Shown here: positions 18,645 to 26,987 of the stretch, piece after piece | Layout of the letters: each line of letters starts with the position of its first letter | Numbering within the stretch: position 1 is the first letter of the stretch | From: an uncultured Prevotella sp. | GTDB taxonomy: Bacteria > Bacteroidota > Bacteroidia > Bacteroidales > Bacteroidaceae | Reading direction: 5' to 3' | Assembly (NCBI GenBank): GCA_900540375.1 | Contig: UQFS01000015.1 | Span: 1 to 64,000 of the forward strand | DNA length: 64,000 bases | Translations under genes and position numbers: made by a program | The notes under the pieces: model-generated | The model's database searches: none | Seen by the model: the letters and a program-made list of their open reading frames with translations, nothing else | Told to the model about the DNA's origin: nothing

Positions 18645-21600
18645 TTAAAATCCCACTTGCAGGCCGAAGGAGATGGAAGACGAGAGAGGATAGTTCCAGT
18701 TGGGGTTCTCCGGGTCGGAGCAAGTGAGCGAGCTGCTCTTGACGGTCAGCAGGTTTTGTCCAGAGACGTAGACGCGGGCGCTGGTCATGTGGAGCTTGCT
18801 GAGCAAGGATGCCGGCACGCGATAGCCCATCTGCAGGGTGCGGAGCTTGAGATAAGAGCCATTCTCCACGAAGTAGGAAGAGGCACGGCCTTCGTCTGCG
18901 CGGTTCATCGTGCTCAGACGTGGTATCGACGAGCCGGTGTTGTTGGTGTTCCATGCGTCGAGCAGTCGGCTACCCTTGTTCGATCCCGGGTCGGTGATGG
19001 CCCAGAAGTCGGTCTGGAACTTTTGGTTGTTGTACACATCCTGATCGGCAACGCCCTGCCAGAACATGGTCATGTCGAAGTCTTTGTAAGTTAGTCCGAT
19101 GTTCAGACCGTAGGAGAAGGCGGGAACTGGATTGTAGATCCACGTCTGGTCGTCGCTGGTGATCTTACCGTCGTGAGTCAGGTCTTTATATTCCAGACCG
19201 CCGAGACGGGCGTTGGGTTGACCGGAGGCGTCGACTTCTTCCTGGGTCTGGAAGAGTCCGTCGGCGACATATCCTACGATAGAACCGTAAGCCTTGTGGC
19301 TCTGAACGAGGTCTTGTGTTGTCGTGTGGGCATAAGCGCCTGTCGTTGAGGAGGGCAGATAGGTGACGCGGTTGCGGAAGAAGCTCAGGTTGCCGTTGAG
19401 GTCGAGTCCGAGGCCGCAAGCCAAAGTCTTTCTGTAGCCCAAGGCGAACTCCATACCCCAGTTGCGCAGTGATGGACCGTTCTGCCACTGGTTGCCGCCC
19501 TCACCTGTGGCTCCAAGGTATGCAGGATTGATGAGCATGTCCTTCACATTCTTGATATAGGCATCAACAGAACCGTAGAGTGCGTTGCCGAGCGTGGTGA
19601 AGTCTAAACCTACGTTGTACTGTGTAGCAGATTCCCATTTGAGGTTTGGGTTGGCCAACTGTGTGGCACGATAGCCGGAGGGGAACGTACCCGAGCCTTG
19701 CAGAGCGAGGTCATAGGCTGTGGAAGTGACGCGGTCGAGGCCGTAGTCTACGACATAGAGGCCGAACTGCGCGTTGTTGTCGATGGCCTGGTTACCGGTC
19801 TCACCCCAAGAGAGACGCAACTTGGCATCGTTGAGCCAGTTGTAGTGGAGTAACTGAGAGAAGCGGAAGCCGAGAGAGGCGGCAGGGAAGGTACCCCAGC
19901 GGTTGTTCTTACCGAAGCGTGAGGAGCCGTCCTCGCGGATGGTGAACGACGCCAGCAGCAGGTCTTGCCAATTGTAGTCGATCTTGCCAAAGAAAGAAGC
20001 CAGGCGATAACCTACCTTGGCACCGCTGTTGTTCATTGTGCCGGTGGCTGCATTGGGCCACATATAGTCTACATCTTCCAAGGCATAACCCTCAGAGTAA
20101 GCTGAGAAGTCGATGACACTCTGCTTTGAGAGCTCACTACCCAACAGCATGTTGAAACGATGATCGCCAGAAAGCGTGAAGAGATAGTTGGCTGTGTTGG
20201 ACCATACCCAGTTGGTCTCGTTGTTGTTGGAGAGCGTCGTCTTGGCGATGTTGTTGCGGACCACGTCAGACTGGTAGGTGTGTGTCAGAGCATTGATAAA
20301 CGATGTCTTGTAGTCGATACCGAAGTTTGACTTCAGTGTGAGGCCTTTGATGGGCTTCAACTCCACGTAGGCGTTACCGAAGATTCTCCAGTAGTCGAGA
20401 TGGTTGTCGCGGTTGTCATACTGTTCGCGGGCCGGGTTCTCACGGTCAGACATGGAACCTACAGGACCGGCGAAAGTCTTTCCGTCTTTCTCATATACCG
20501 GTACGATAGGCGGCATCTTCAGTGCGTTCTCCATCGGAGCGCAGTCTACCTGAGTAGAGTAGGTGACGGTGAGGTTCTCTCCCACAGTGACCATCTTGTT
20601 GAGATTCCATGAGGTGTTCAATCGTGCGGCGATGTTCTGGAAGCTGGTGTACTTCAGGATACCGTCTACATCTTTGTAGCCCAAAGAGAACATGGCGCTG
20701 TGCTTGTCGTTGGCGTGTGAGAGCGAGAGGTCATAGTTCTGTGAGAAGCCGGTGTGAGAGATGGCGTCCACCCAGTCAGTATCGGAGAAGGGCATGGTCT
20801 GCCGCTCGTTGATATATCCGTTGTAGCGTCCGCCAGCCGTATAAGAAACAGTCTTGCCGGTTGCAGGGTCGTAAGCGGTGATAGGGATACCGGCAGCAGC
20901 CTTGAGATCAATACCATAGTTGCTGGCATAGGCTACTGGGTCAAGTCCGTCGTTGAGAGCGGCCTGTGTCATGGCTGTGAGGTAGCCATTGGTGTTCAGT
21001 AGCTTCATCTTCGACTGGTTGGTATAGAACTGAGCGGTGAGGTTGGTCGAGAAGTCGATGGCCACCTTGTCGCCTTTCTTACCCTTCTTCGTCGTGATGA
21101 TGATCACACCATTGGAAGCACGTGAACCGTAGATGCTGGCTGAGGCTGCGTCTTTGAGCACCTGCATGCTCTCGATGTCGTTCATGTTGAGTGAGTTCAA
21201 TGCCATGTTGGTCGGCACACCGTCAACAATGAACAGAGGGTCTTGCGAAGAGTTGAACGAACCAATACCACGGATGCGCACCGTACCCGTACCGATAGGA
21301 GAGCCGTTTGTGGTGACGGTCATGCCCGGCACCTTACCTTGCAGAGCACGCATGGGGTCGGGATCAGGAGATGTCTGCAAGTCCTTTGTGCTCACCACAG
21401 CCACAGAACCGGTCAGGTCGGCCTTGCGCTGAACCGTGTAACCCGTGACGACGACCTCATTGAGCTCTTTGGCATTTTCCTTGAGCTCAATGACCAGGTT
21501 GCTGCCGGCCTTTACCTCCTGTGTTGCAAAGCCTATATAGGAGACGACCAGTGGGGAGCCCTGTGGCGCCTTGAACGAGAAGTGGCCGTCGAGGTCGGTG

Positions 21601-21761
21601 ACGGCACCATTGGATGTACCTTTCTGGATAACGGACACACCGATGATAGGCTCACCAGTAGCATCCTTGACTGTACCGCTGACGATGATGTCTTGTGCCC
21701 AAGCCGACACACTGACAGTTGCCAACGTCATGCTGAGCAACGCTCTTCTGAAGTGTTTCAT
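18645..21761 (-). CDS. susC: SusC/RagA-family TonB-linked importer of the fructan-type PUL
   Basis: A 1038-residue SusC-like porin. A signal peptide (ending SVSAWAQ) precedes the carboxypeptidase-regulatory-like domain (about 24-105), the ELNEVVVTGYTVQRK segment, the plug with VRIRGIGSFNSSQDPLFIVDG and SIYGSRASNGVIIITTKKG, and the barrel ending ISFGLQVGF. It imports the glycan captured by its SusD. A promoter-like site lies at 21812-21841. It is first in an operon with susD and GH32, separated from the fructokinase gene by a hairpin terminator. Confidence 0.95.
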   Translation of the reverse strand: MKHFRRALLSMTLATVSVSAWAQDIIVSGTVKDATGEPIIGVSVIQKGTSNGAVTDLDGHFSFKAPQGSPLVVSYIGFATQEVKAGSNLVIELKENAKELNEVVVTGYTVQRKADLTGSVAVVSTKDLQTSPDPDPMRALQGKVPGMTVTTNGSPIGTGTVRIRGIGSFNSSQDPLFIVDGVPTNMALNSLNMNDIESMQVLKDAASASIYGSRASNGVIIITTKKGKKGDKVAIDFSTNLTAQFYTNQSKMKLLNTNGYLTAMTQAALNDGLDPVAYASNYGIDLKAAAGIPITAYDPATGKTVSYTAGGRYNGYINERQTMPFSDTDWVDAISHTGFSQNYDLSLSHANDKHSAMFSLGYKDVDGILKYTSFQNIAARLNTSWNLNKMVTVGENLTVTYSTQVDCAPMENALKMPPIVPVYEKDGKTFAGPVGSMSDRENPAREQYDNRDNHLDYWRIFGNAYVELKPIKGLTLKSNFGIDYKTSFINALTHTYQSDVVRNNIAKTTLSNNNETNWVWSNTANYLFTLSGDHRFNMLLGSELSKQSVIDFSAYSEGYALEDVDYMWPNAATGTMNNSGAKVGYRLASFFGKIDYNWQDLLLASFTIREDGSSRFGKNNRWGTFPAASLGFRFSQLLHYNWLNDAKLRLSWGETGNQAIDNNAQFGLYVVDYGLDRVTSTAYDLALQGSGTFPSGYRATQLANPNLKWESATQYNVGLDFTTLGNALYGSVDAYIKNVKDMLINPAYLGATGEGGNQWQNGPSLRNWGMEFALGYRKTLACGLGLDLNGNLSFFRNRVTYLPSSTTGAYAHTTTQDLVQSHKAYGSIVGYVADGLFQTQEEVDASGQPNARLGGLEYKDLTHDGKITSDDQTWIYNPVPAFSYGLNIGLTYKDFDMTMFWQGVADQDVYNNQKFQTDFWAITDPGSNKGSRLLDAWNTNNTGSSIPRLSTMNRADEGRASSYFVENGSYLKLRTLQMGYRVPASLLSKLHMTSARVYVSGQNLLTVKSSSLTCSDPENPNWNYPLSSSISFGLQVGF

Positions 21762-21811
21762 GTGATTGAATTTTAGTTATTAATCCGTAGAGGATGATTT
21801 GATTTCGGTTG

Positions 21812-21841
21812 CAAAGTTAGGGAAATGTTGACATAAGTCAA
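21812..21841 (-). promoter_or_regulatory. Probable promoter of the susC-susD-GH32 operon
   Basis: On the minus strand TTG (21839-21841), a 19-bp spacer and TAACTTTG (21812-21819) fit the Bacteroidales promoter. The 5' leader to the susC start would be about 45 nt. The AT-rich upstream segment to 21945 is the likely place for HTCS binding, but I cannot identify an operator. Confidence 0.55.
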
Positions 21842-21945
21842 TTCAACGATCTGCTCAGAGGATGTAACATTTGATACATGTAACAATATTCAACGCATTG
21901 GTCAAAAATGTAAGATTACGGATTAGCAATGTAATAAACGCAAGA

Positions 21946-21989
21946 ACCCCAATACGCCCTATATATAATAAAATAAGGTGTATTGGGGT
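21946..21989. terminator. Hairpin terminator between fructokinase and susC
   Basis: ACCCCAATACGCC (21946-21958) pairs with GGTGTATTGGGGT (21977-21989) with one G-T pair and an 18-nt AT-only loop. It lies downstream of the fructokinase stop and upstream of the susC promoter, so it would end the transporter-kinase transcript. Its loop sequence recurs at 49472-49490. Confidence 0.6.
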
Positions 21990-22036
21990 AGTTCGTTTGC
22001 CTCCTTTTCAGGAGGAAGATATACTCTTGATGTGAA

Positions 22037-22918
22037 CTACTTCACTTTGTTAATCAGGTTTTCGGGCAACTTAGGCATGGCGCCGGGCTGTGTGCAGACG
22101 AAAGCACTGACCTTCACGGCAAGCTTGTGGGCTTCCTTAATAGGCATTCCGGCAAGGATGGCTGAGGCAAAAGAACCCGTGAAGCTGTCGCCGGCACCTA
22201 CCGTATCATCCACTTCCACCTTGGGTGTTGGCTGGAAACTCTTCACGCCGGGAGCAAAGACATAGCTGCCATTGGTGCCGCAGGTGAGCACGAGCATTTT
22301 CAGGTTGTACTTACCGAGAATGAGATAGCATTTGTTCTCGATGTCGAGACCGGGGTAGCCGAAGAGGCGGCCGATGGTGACGAGTTCCTCATCGTTGATC
22401 TTCAGGATGTCGCAAGCCTTCAGGCTGTCCTGAATGATTTCTTTGGTGTAGAAGTTCTGGCGCAAGTTGATGTCGAAGATCTTCAGGCAGCTCATCGGCG
22501 TGGTGTCGAGGAAGCTATGGATCGTGTCGCGTGATATCTTATTGCGCTGAGCCAAGGAACCAAAGCACACGCAACCGCAGTGCTTGGCTACGTGTTCAAT
22601 CTCTGGGGTGAACGGGATGTTGTCCCAAGCCACGTTCTGTTTGATGTCGTAGGTAGGTATGCCTTCTTCATCGAGTTCCACCTGTACGGTACCGGTTGGG
22701 TAGTCGACACGTGGCATGACATACTTCAGATGCTTGTCGTCGAACTCCTTCAGCGTTTGGTCGCCGAGCGCGTCGTTACCGATGGCGCTGATTGCATAGG
22801 CGTCGTTGCCAAACTGACTGGCATGATAAGCGAAATTGGCGGGTGCACCACCCAGTTTGCTGCCGTCGGGCAGACAATCCCATAAGGCCTCACCGAGGCC
22901 GACAATGACTTTGTTCAT
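22037..22918 (-). CDS. PfkB-family fructokinase
   Basis: A 293-residue ribokinase/PfkB-family sugar kinase. The N-terminal substrate region GLGEALWDCLPDGSKLGGAPANFAYH (read in two overlapping blocks) and the C-terminal signature DDTVGAGDSFTGSF, whose last Asp is the catalytic base, are intact. It would convert fructose to a fructose phosphate in the cytoplasm. It lies 9 bp after the sugar MFS transporter gene and beside a GH32 PUL, the same pairing as in known Bacteroides fructan loci. Other PfkB substrates are possible, but context strongly favours fructose. Confidence 0.9.
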   Translation of the reverse strand: MNKVIVGLGEALWDCLPDGSKLGGAPANFAYHASQFGNDAYAISAIGNDALGDQTLKEFDDKHLKYVMPRVDYPTGTVQVELDEEGIPTYDIKQNVAWDNIPFTPEIEHVAKHCGCVCFGSLAQRNKISRDTIHSFLDTTPMSCLKIFDINLRQNFYTKEIIQDSLKACDILKINDEELVTIGRLFGYPGLDIENKCYLILGKYNLKMLVLTCGTNGSYVFAPGVKSFQPTPKVEVDDTVGAGDSFTGSFASAILAGMPIKEAHKLAVKVSAFVCTQPGAMPKLPENLINKVK

Positions 22919-22927
22919 AGTTATTAT

Positions 22928-24106
22928 TTATTTGACGTTCTTGATATAGGTAAACAGATAGGCGACTCCGACGGCCATGACGAGCACAGCACCGGCCTGC
23001 CCCATGGCATCAGAGGCAAAGCCCATGAGGAGTGGGAAGATGGTACCACCGAAGAGTCCCATGATCATCAGACCACTGACCTCATTCTGCTTGTCGGGCA
23101 CACTTTGCAGCGCTTGGGCGAAGACGAGTGAGAAGACGTTGCTGTTGCCGTAGCCTACGAGAGCGATGGCGATATAGAGTACAAGTTTGGTGGTTCCGAA
23201 GAACAGACCGCACATCGACAGTGCCATCATTGTGATGGAGATGACAAAGAACAATCGGTTGTTGACCACACGCAGGAAGAAGGAGCCTGTCAGGCAGCCG
23301 AGGGTACGGAAAATGAAGTAGAGTGAGGTGGCGAAGGCGGCATCGTTAAGCGTCATTCCCAGTCGCTCGATGAGAATCTTCGGTGCTGTAGTGTTCGTAC
23401 CGACGTCGATACCTACGTGGCACATGATGCCGACGAAGCTCAGCAGCACGATGGGCTTACCTAACAGACGGAAACAGGCCGCAAACTGCTTGCCCACGGT
23501 CGGTGAAGTCTCCCCGGCAAAGGCAGGACCTTCTTCCTCGATAGGTGTGGAGAGCAGGAACAGCGAGGCGGCAATGCCGATAATCATATAGATGGGGAAG
23601 AGCACGCGCCAGCCGAGACCGAAGGAGGGTATGGCCTGTGTAGCGCCCCAGGCAGCGATGTAAGGAGCCATGAACGATGCGATGGCCTTGACAAACTGGC
23701 CGAAGGTGAGCGTGGAGGCAAGGTGACCGCCACGAACCACTGTGGCTACGAGCGGGTTCAGTGATGTCTGCATGAGTGCGTTGCCGATACCCAAAAGCGA
23801 GAAGCTGACGAGCATCAGACCAAAGCTCTCACCGAAGAGCGGCAGCAAGAGTGACGCTACGGTGACGATGAGTGAGAGCAATACGGTCTTCTTGCGTCCG
23901 ATCTTGTTCATCAGCACGCCGGTCGGCACAGAGAAGATGAGAAACCAGAAGAAAACCAGGGAGGGGAAGATGTTGGCGGTGGCATCATTGAGTCCCAAGT
24001 CTTTCTTCACAAAATTCGATGCAATGCCCACCAAGTCGACGAAACCCATGGCAAAGAAGCAAAGCATGACACTGGCCAGAGCCAGCTTGTTGATTTTGTT
24101 GTTCAT
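22928..24106 (-). CDS. Sugar MFS transporter (FHS/FucP-like), probably for fructose
   Basis: A 392-residue inner-membrane protein with about 12 hydrophobic segments. It carries the MFS loop motif MNKIGRKKTVLLSL after the second helix and features of the fucose/glucose:H+ symporter group, such as GIGNALMQTSLNPLVATV. It would move the monosaccharide released in the periplasm into the cytoplasm, where the adjacent kinase acts. It is the first gene of a two-gene operon with fructokinase and follows the HTCS gene in the same direction. Confidence 0.85.
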   Translation of the reverse strand: MNNKINKLALASVMLCFFAMGFVDLVGIASNFVKKDLGLNDATANIFPSLVFFWFLIFSVPTGVLMNKIGRKKTVLLSLIVTVASLLLPLFGESFGLMLVSFSLLGIGNALMQTSLNPLVATVVRGGHLASTLTFGQFVKAIASFMAPYIAAWGATQAIPSFGLGWRVLFPIYMIIGIAASLFLLSTPIEEEGPAFAGETSPTVGKQFAACFRLLGKPIVLLSFVGIMCHVGIDVGTNTTAPKILIERLGMTLNDAAFATSLYFIFRTLGCLTGSFFLRVVNNRLFFVISITMMALSMCGLFFGTTKLVLYIAIALVGYGNSNVFSLVFAQALQSVPDKQNEVSGLMIMGLFGGTIFPLLMGFASDAMGQAGAVLVMAVGVAYLFTYIKNVK

Positions 24107-24308
24107 GTCTTTATTAATTTAGGTTTTTTGTTTTCCTACTCTGAGGCAGCCTCGCTTTCCGTGAGGCCATCCTAAGATTGTTGCCACGAAATTACGAAGA
24201 CTATTTCAAAGTTGTGTTATTCATTCGTGCAAATGTTGTAACTTTTTCGACATGTATCAAATTTCTAATCGAAAGAAACAATTATTGAACCGCATAGCGT
24301 CCTTGTAC

Positions 24309-26537
24309 TCATTCTTTTGCGTCCTCTTTGACGTCTGTAGGGTATTTGCCGTATTGCTTCTTGAAACAGGAGGAGAAATAGCCCGGCGTGCCGAAGCCTA
24401 CTTCATAGGCCACTTCCGCTACGGTCTTGTCGGTGGCTTTGAGCAGTTTCATGGCCCGTTGGAGGCGCATCTCTTTCAGCAGTTCCACAGGTGACATGCC
24501 CGTCATGGCCTTCACCTTACGGTAGAGCTGCACACGGCTGATGCCCATGTCGGCACCGAGATCGTCCATCTTCAGCTTGGTGTTACTCATATTCTTAAGG
24601 ATAGCCTGACGCAGGGTGTCCATGAACATCTTGTCGGGCGTGCTGAGCTTTTCGTCTTGTTCATGGTTGTCGTTTGTCTGTTGCTTTTCCGCAGCAAAGG
24701 CTTCCTTGAGTTTCTGTCGGTTAGCAAGCAGACTGACGATATGCGCAATGAGCACCTCAGCACTGAAGGGCTTGGTGAGATAGGCGTCTGCGCCTTGGCT
24801 GAGTCCTTCGGCCTGTTGCTGTTCCGTACTGCGTGCGGTGAGCAGGATGACAGGTATATGGCTGGTCAGTGGATCAGCTTTCAGCTTGGCACAAAAGGTC
24901 AGTCCGTCCATCACCGGCATCATTACGTCGCTGATGACCAGGTCGGGAACACTCTCGCGAGCCAATTTCCAACCGCTCTGCCCGTCGCTGGCTTCGAGTA
25001 CGTAATAGCGGTCGAGGAGCAGTGTGCGCAGATAGCGGCGCATGTCGTCGTTGTCGTCGACAATCAGCACCGTAGCGAGTTCGTCGCTTTGGTCACGCAC
25101 GACAATGTCGTGTTGCCCGTCCTGCACCGACCGTCGGCTGATGGCGTGCGCGTCATCGGGCTGAGGGTCTTGGATCATCTTTTGTGTTTCCTTTTGGAAC
25201 TGCAGTACGTCGGTGACGAGATGCAGCAATTGTTCCGCATTGCGCTGAACGATGCCGAGCAACTCATGGTCGCCCTCGCTGAGCGTCTTGCTCTCGCCGA
25301 GTTGCTGCAGCGGACCGATGATGAGCGTCAGAGGTGTGCGCAGTTGGTGGCTGGCATTGGTGTAGAAGCGGTTTTGTTCATCGCCCAATTCTTTCATCTG
25401 GCGGTTGGCACGTCGTGTGATAACAATGGCCCGCCACACGAGCAGCACGGCAATCAACAGGATCAGCGCCACTACGAGAGACACAAAGAGCAGAGTGCGC
25501 TGCACGTGATAGAGCCCGAAATAGTCCTCCAATTTATTCTGAATGGTAATCAGGTATTCGTTTTGCCGCATCATTGCGTTGGCGTTGATGGCAATCTCGT
25601 TGACGTTCTGTGGTGTGACCACCATGCTCTTGATGATGTTTGTACGCTTGTACGGCTTGTGCTCAAGTATTCTTAGTGCCAAGGCAATGATCTCTTCGCC
25701 GTGCGTAGGATAGATGTAACTGGCGGCGAGCTTCCCCTGCTGTACGGCGTCAATACCTTCTCCGGGCAGTGCGTCTACGCCGAGGAAGTAGATCCCTTTT
25801 TCTTTTCCGAGTTCCTTAGCGGCTTTGTATGCGCCGAAAGAGGCCAAGTCGCTTTGGCAGAAAACCACATCGAGTGGCTTGCCTGCCTGCAGCCATTCCT
25901 TCGTGGCTGCATAGGAGTCTTCCAAAGACCAGTTGGTTTTGATATGTTGAAAATCCAGTTCAGGGTGCTTCTTCATCACGCTGGAGAAGCCTTGGTAGCG
26001 CTCGCGGTCTGGCGACATCACCAGTTGTCCGGTGATCTCCAGCACTACCGGGCGTCGGCCTACGTGTATGCTGTCGCGACAAAGGCGTGCGGCGTACGTG
26101 CCGATGGCGCGTCCGGCCTCCACGTTGTCACCGCCGATATAGGCTGTGTAGTCGTTAGATGAAGTCTTCCGCTCAAAAAGAATGACGGGGATTCCGCGCT
26201 TCTTTGCTCTTTCCACGCAGGGCGAGAGGGGCTTATATTCGTTGGGAGAGATGACGAGCAAGTCCACGTCGGCATTGATGAGGCTGTCGATCTGCTGACG
26301 CTGCCGGTCGGTGTTGTTGTCTGCATTGATGATACATACTTTCACGTCGGTATCGTAGAGATGTTGTGCGGACAGCATCTCGTTGTTGACTTTGTCGCGC
26401 CAACGTCCGCCGACACATTGCGACACACCTATTTTATATTTATAAGAGGCACGCGGCGTGCAGCCCGTGATGAACAAGGGTATCATCAAGGGCAGAAGAA
26501 GCAGTTGGGCTGTCAGAATCGTCTTAGGTTTCTTCAT
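24309..26537 (-). CDS. Hybrid two-component regulator with sugar-binding sensor; no HATPase domain seen
   Basis: A 742-residue hybrid regulator. Residues about 34-320 form a periplasmic-binding-protein-like sensor (type 1, LacI/RbsB fold; YIGGDNVEAGRAIGTYAA, FLGVDALPGEG). A membrane helix follows at about 348-369. The dimerisation/phosphoacceptor domain has His397 in ASHQLRTPL. The receiver spans about 488-605 (acid pair Asp494/Asp495, phospho-Asp537 in ISDVMMPVMDG), and an AraC DNA-binding domain about 640-735. Between DHp and receiver there are only about 33 residues: no N, G1 or G2 boxes of an ATP-binding domain are present. Family members are usually over 900 residues. The sensor type matches the fructose-sensing HTCS of Bacteroides, and it should control the adjacent fructan genes, perhaps needing another kinase. 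Confidence 0.9.
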   Translation of the reverse strand: MKKPKTILTAQLLLLPLMIPLFITGCTPRASYKYKIGVSQCVGGRWRDKVNNEMLSAQHLYDTDVKVCIINADNNTDRQRQQIDSLINADVDLLVISPNEYKPLSPCVERAKKRGIPVILFERKTSSNDYTAYIGGDNVEAGRAIGTYAARLCRDSIHVGRRPVVLEITGQLVMSPDRERYQGFSSVMKKHPELDFQHIKTNWSLEDSYAATKEWLQAGKPLDVVFCQSDLASFGAYKAAKELGKEKGIYFLGVDALPGEGIDAVQQGKLAASYIYPTHGEEIIALALRILEHKPYKRTNIIKSMVVTPQNVNEIAINANAMMRQNEYLITIQNKLEDYFGLYHVQRTLLFVSLVVALILLIAVLLVWRAIVITRRANRQMKELGDEQNRFYTNASHQLRTPLTLIIGPLQQLGESKTLSEGDHELLGIVQRNAEQLLHLVTDVLQFQKETQKMIQDPQPDDAHAISRRSVQDGQHDIVVRDQSDELATVLIVDDNDDMRRYLRTLLLDRYYVLEASDGQSGWKLARESVPDLVISDVMMPVMDGLTFCAKLKADPLTSHIPVILLTARSTEQQQAEGLSQGADAYLTKPFSAEVLIAHIVSLLANRQKLKEAFAAEKQQTNDNHEQDEKLSTPDKMFMDTLRQAILKNMSNTKLKMDDLGADMGISRVQLYRKVKAMTGMSPVELLKEMRLQRAMKLLKATDKTVAEVAYEVGFGTPGYFSSCFKKQYGKYPTDVKEDAKE

Positions 26538-26578
26538 GTGGTTTTAGTCTTTACAAGGTTTGCAGGTAGTGATGATCA

Positions 26579-26869
26579 TCAGTAGACCCTTACGTCGCTG
26601 ATAACCGATGAGCCGACGGCATCGTTGAGGCGGCGGGTGATCTGTGTGTGCATCATGCTGAGGTCTTGTCGCAGCGCGGGGTTGTCGATCTTCACGTGCA
26701 GCACTTGGTTGCGGATGAACTTTTCGTGGGTATAGCTCGAGATCGTGTGTCCCATGACTTCATCCCAAGCATCCACGATGCGCCGCTGTAGCAGTGGTGT
26801 CTCCAGTCCTTCTTTTCTGAGCATTTCCTTCAGCAGGTCGCCAATCGGTTTTACTTCGCGCTTAAACAT
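26579..26869 (-). CDS. DUF721 (DciA-like) protein
   Basis: A 96-residue DUF721 protein with the typical pattern of an N-terminal helix (PIGDLLKEMLRKEGLE), a conserved W (IVDAWDEVMG) and a KH-like beta-alpha part (LHVKIDNPALRQDLSMM). Relatives are DciA proteins linked to loading of the replicative helicase, and the gene is often beside recF, as here. It is 41 bp upstream of the HTCS gene in the same direction, so the regulator could be partly co-transcribed with replication genes. Confidence 0.82.
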   Translation of the reverse strand: MFKREVKPIGDLLKEMLRKEGLETPLLQRRIVDAWDEVMGHTISSYTHEKFIRNQVLHVKIDNPALRQDLSMMHTQITRRLNDAVGSSVISDVRVY

Positions 26870-26880
26870 ATATTCAATGA

Positions 26881-26987
26881 TGAGTGTTGAATGATGAATG
26901 ATGAGTTATTCCAATGATGAATGTTGAATGATGAGTGATGAATGGTTTCAACATTGTATTCATTCAACATTCATCATTCAACACTCA
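26881..26987. repeat. Nested inverted repeat overlapping the recF stop codon
   Basis: A perfect 20-nt inverted repeat pairs 26881-26900 (TGAGTGTTGAATGATGAATG) with 26968-26987. A second 16-nt pair, 26915-26930 (TGATGAATGTTGAATG) with 26961-26976, competes with it. The recF stop codon (26985-26987) lies inside the outer arm. The ATGATGAATG word recurs throughout. It may form a large mRNA hairpin between recF and the DUF721 gene. Confidence 0.75.

Noticed and set aside
24107..24308. Regulatory RNA between the HTCS and the transporter gene
   Set aside because: Only AT-rich sequence and no clear hairpin or conserved motif are visible.
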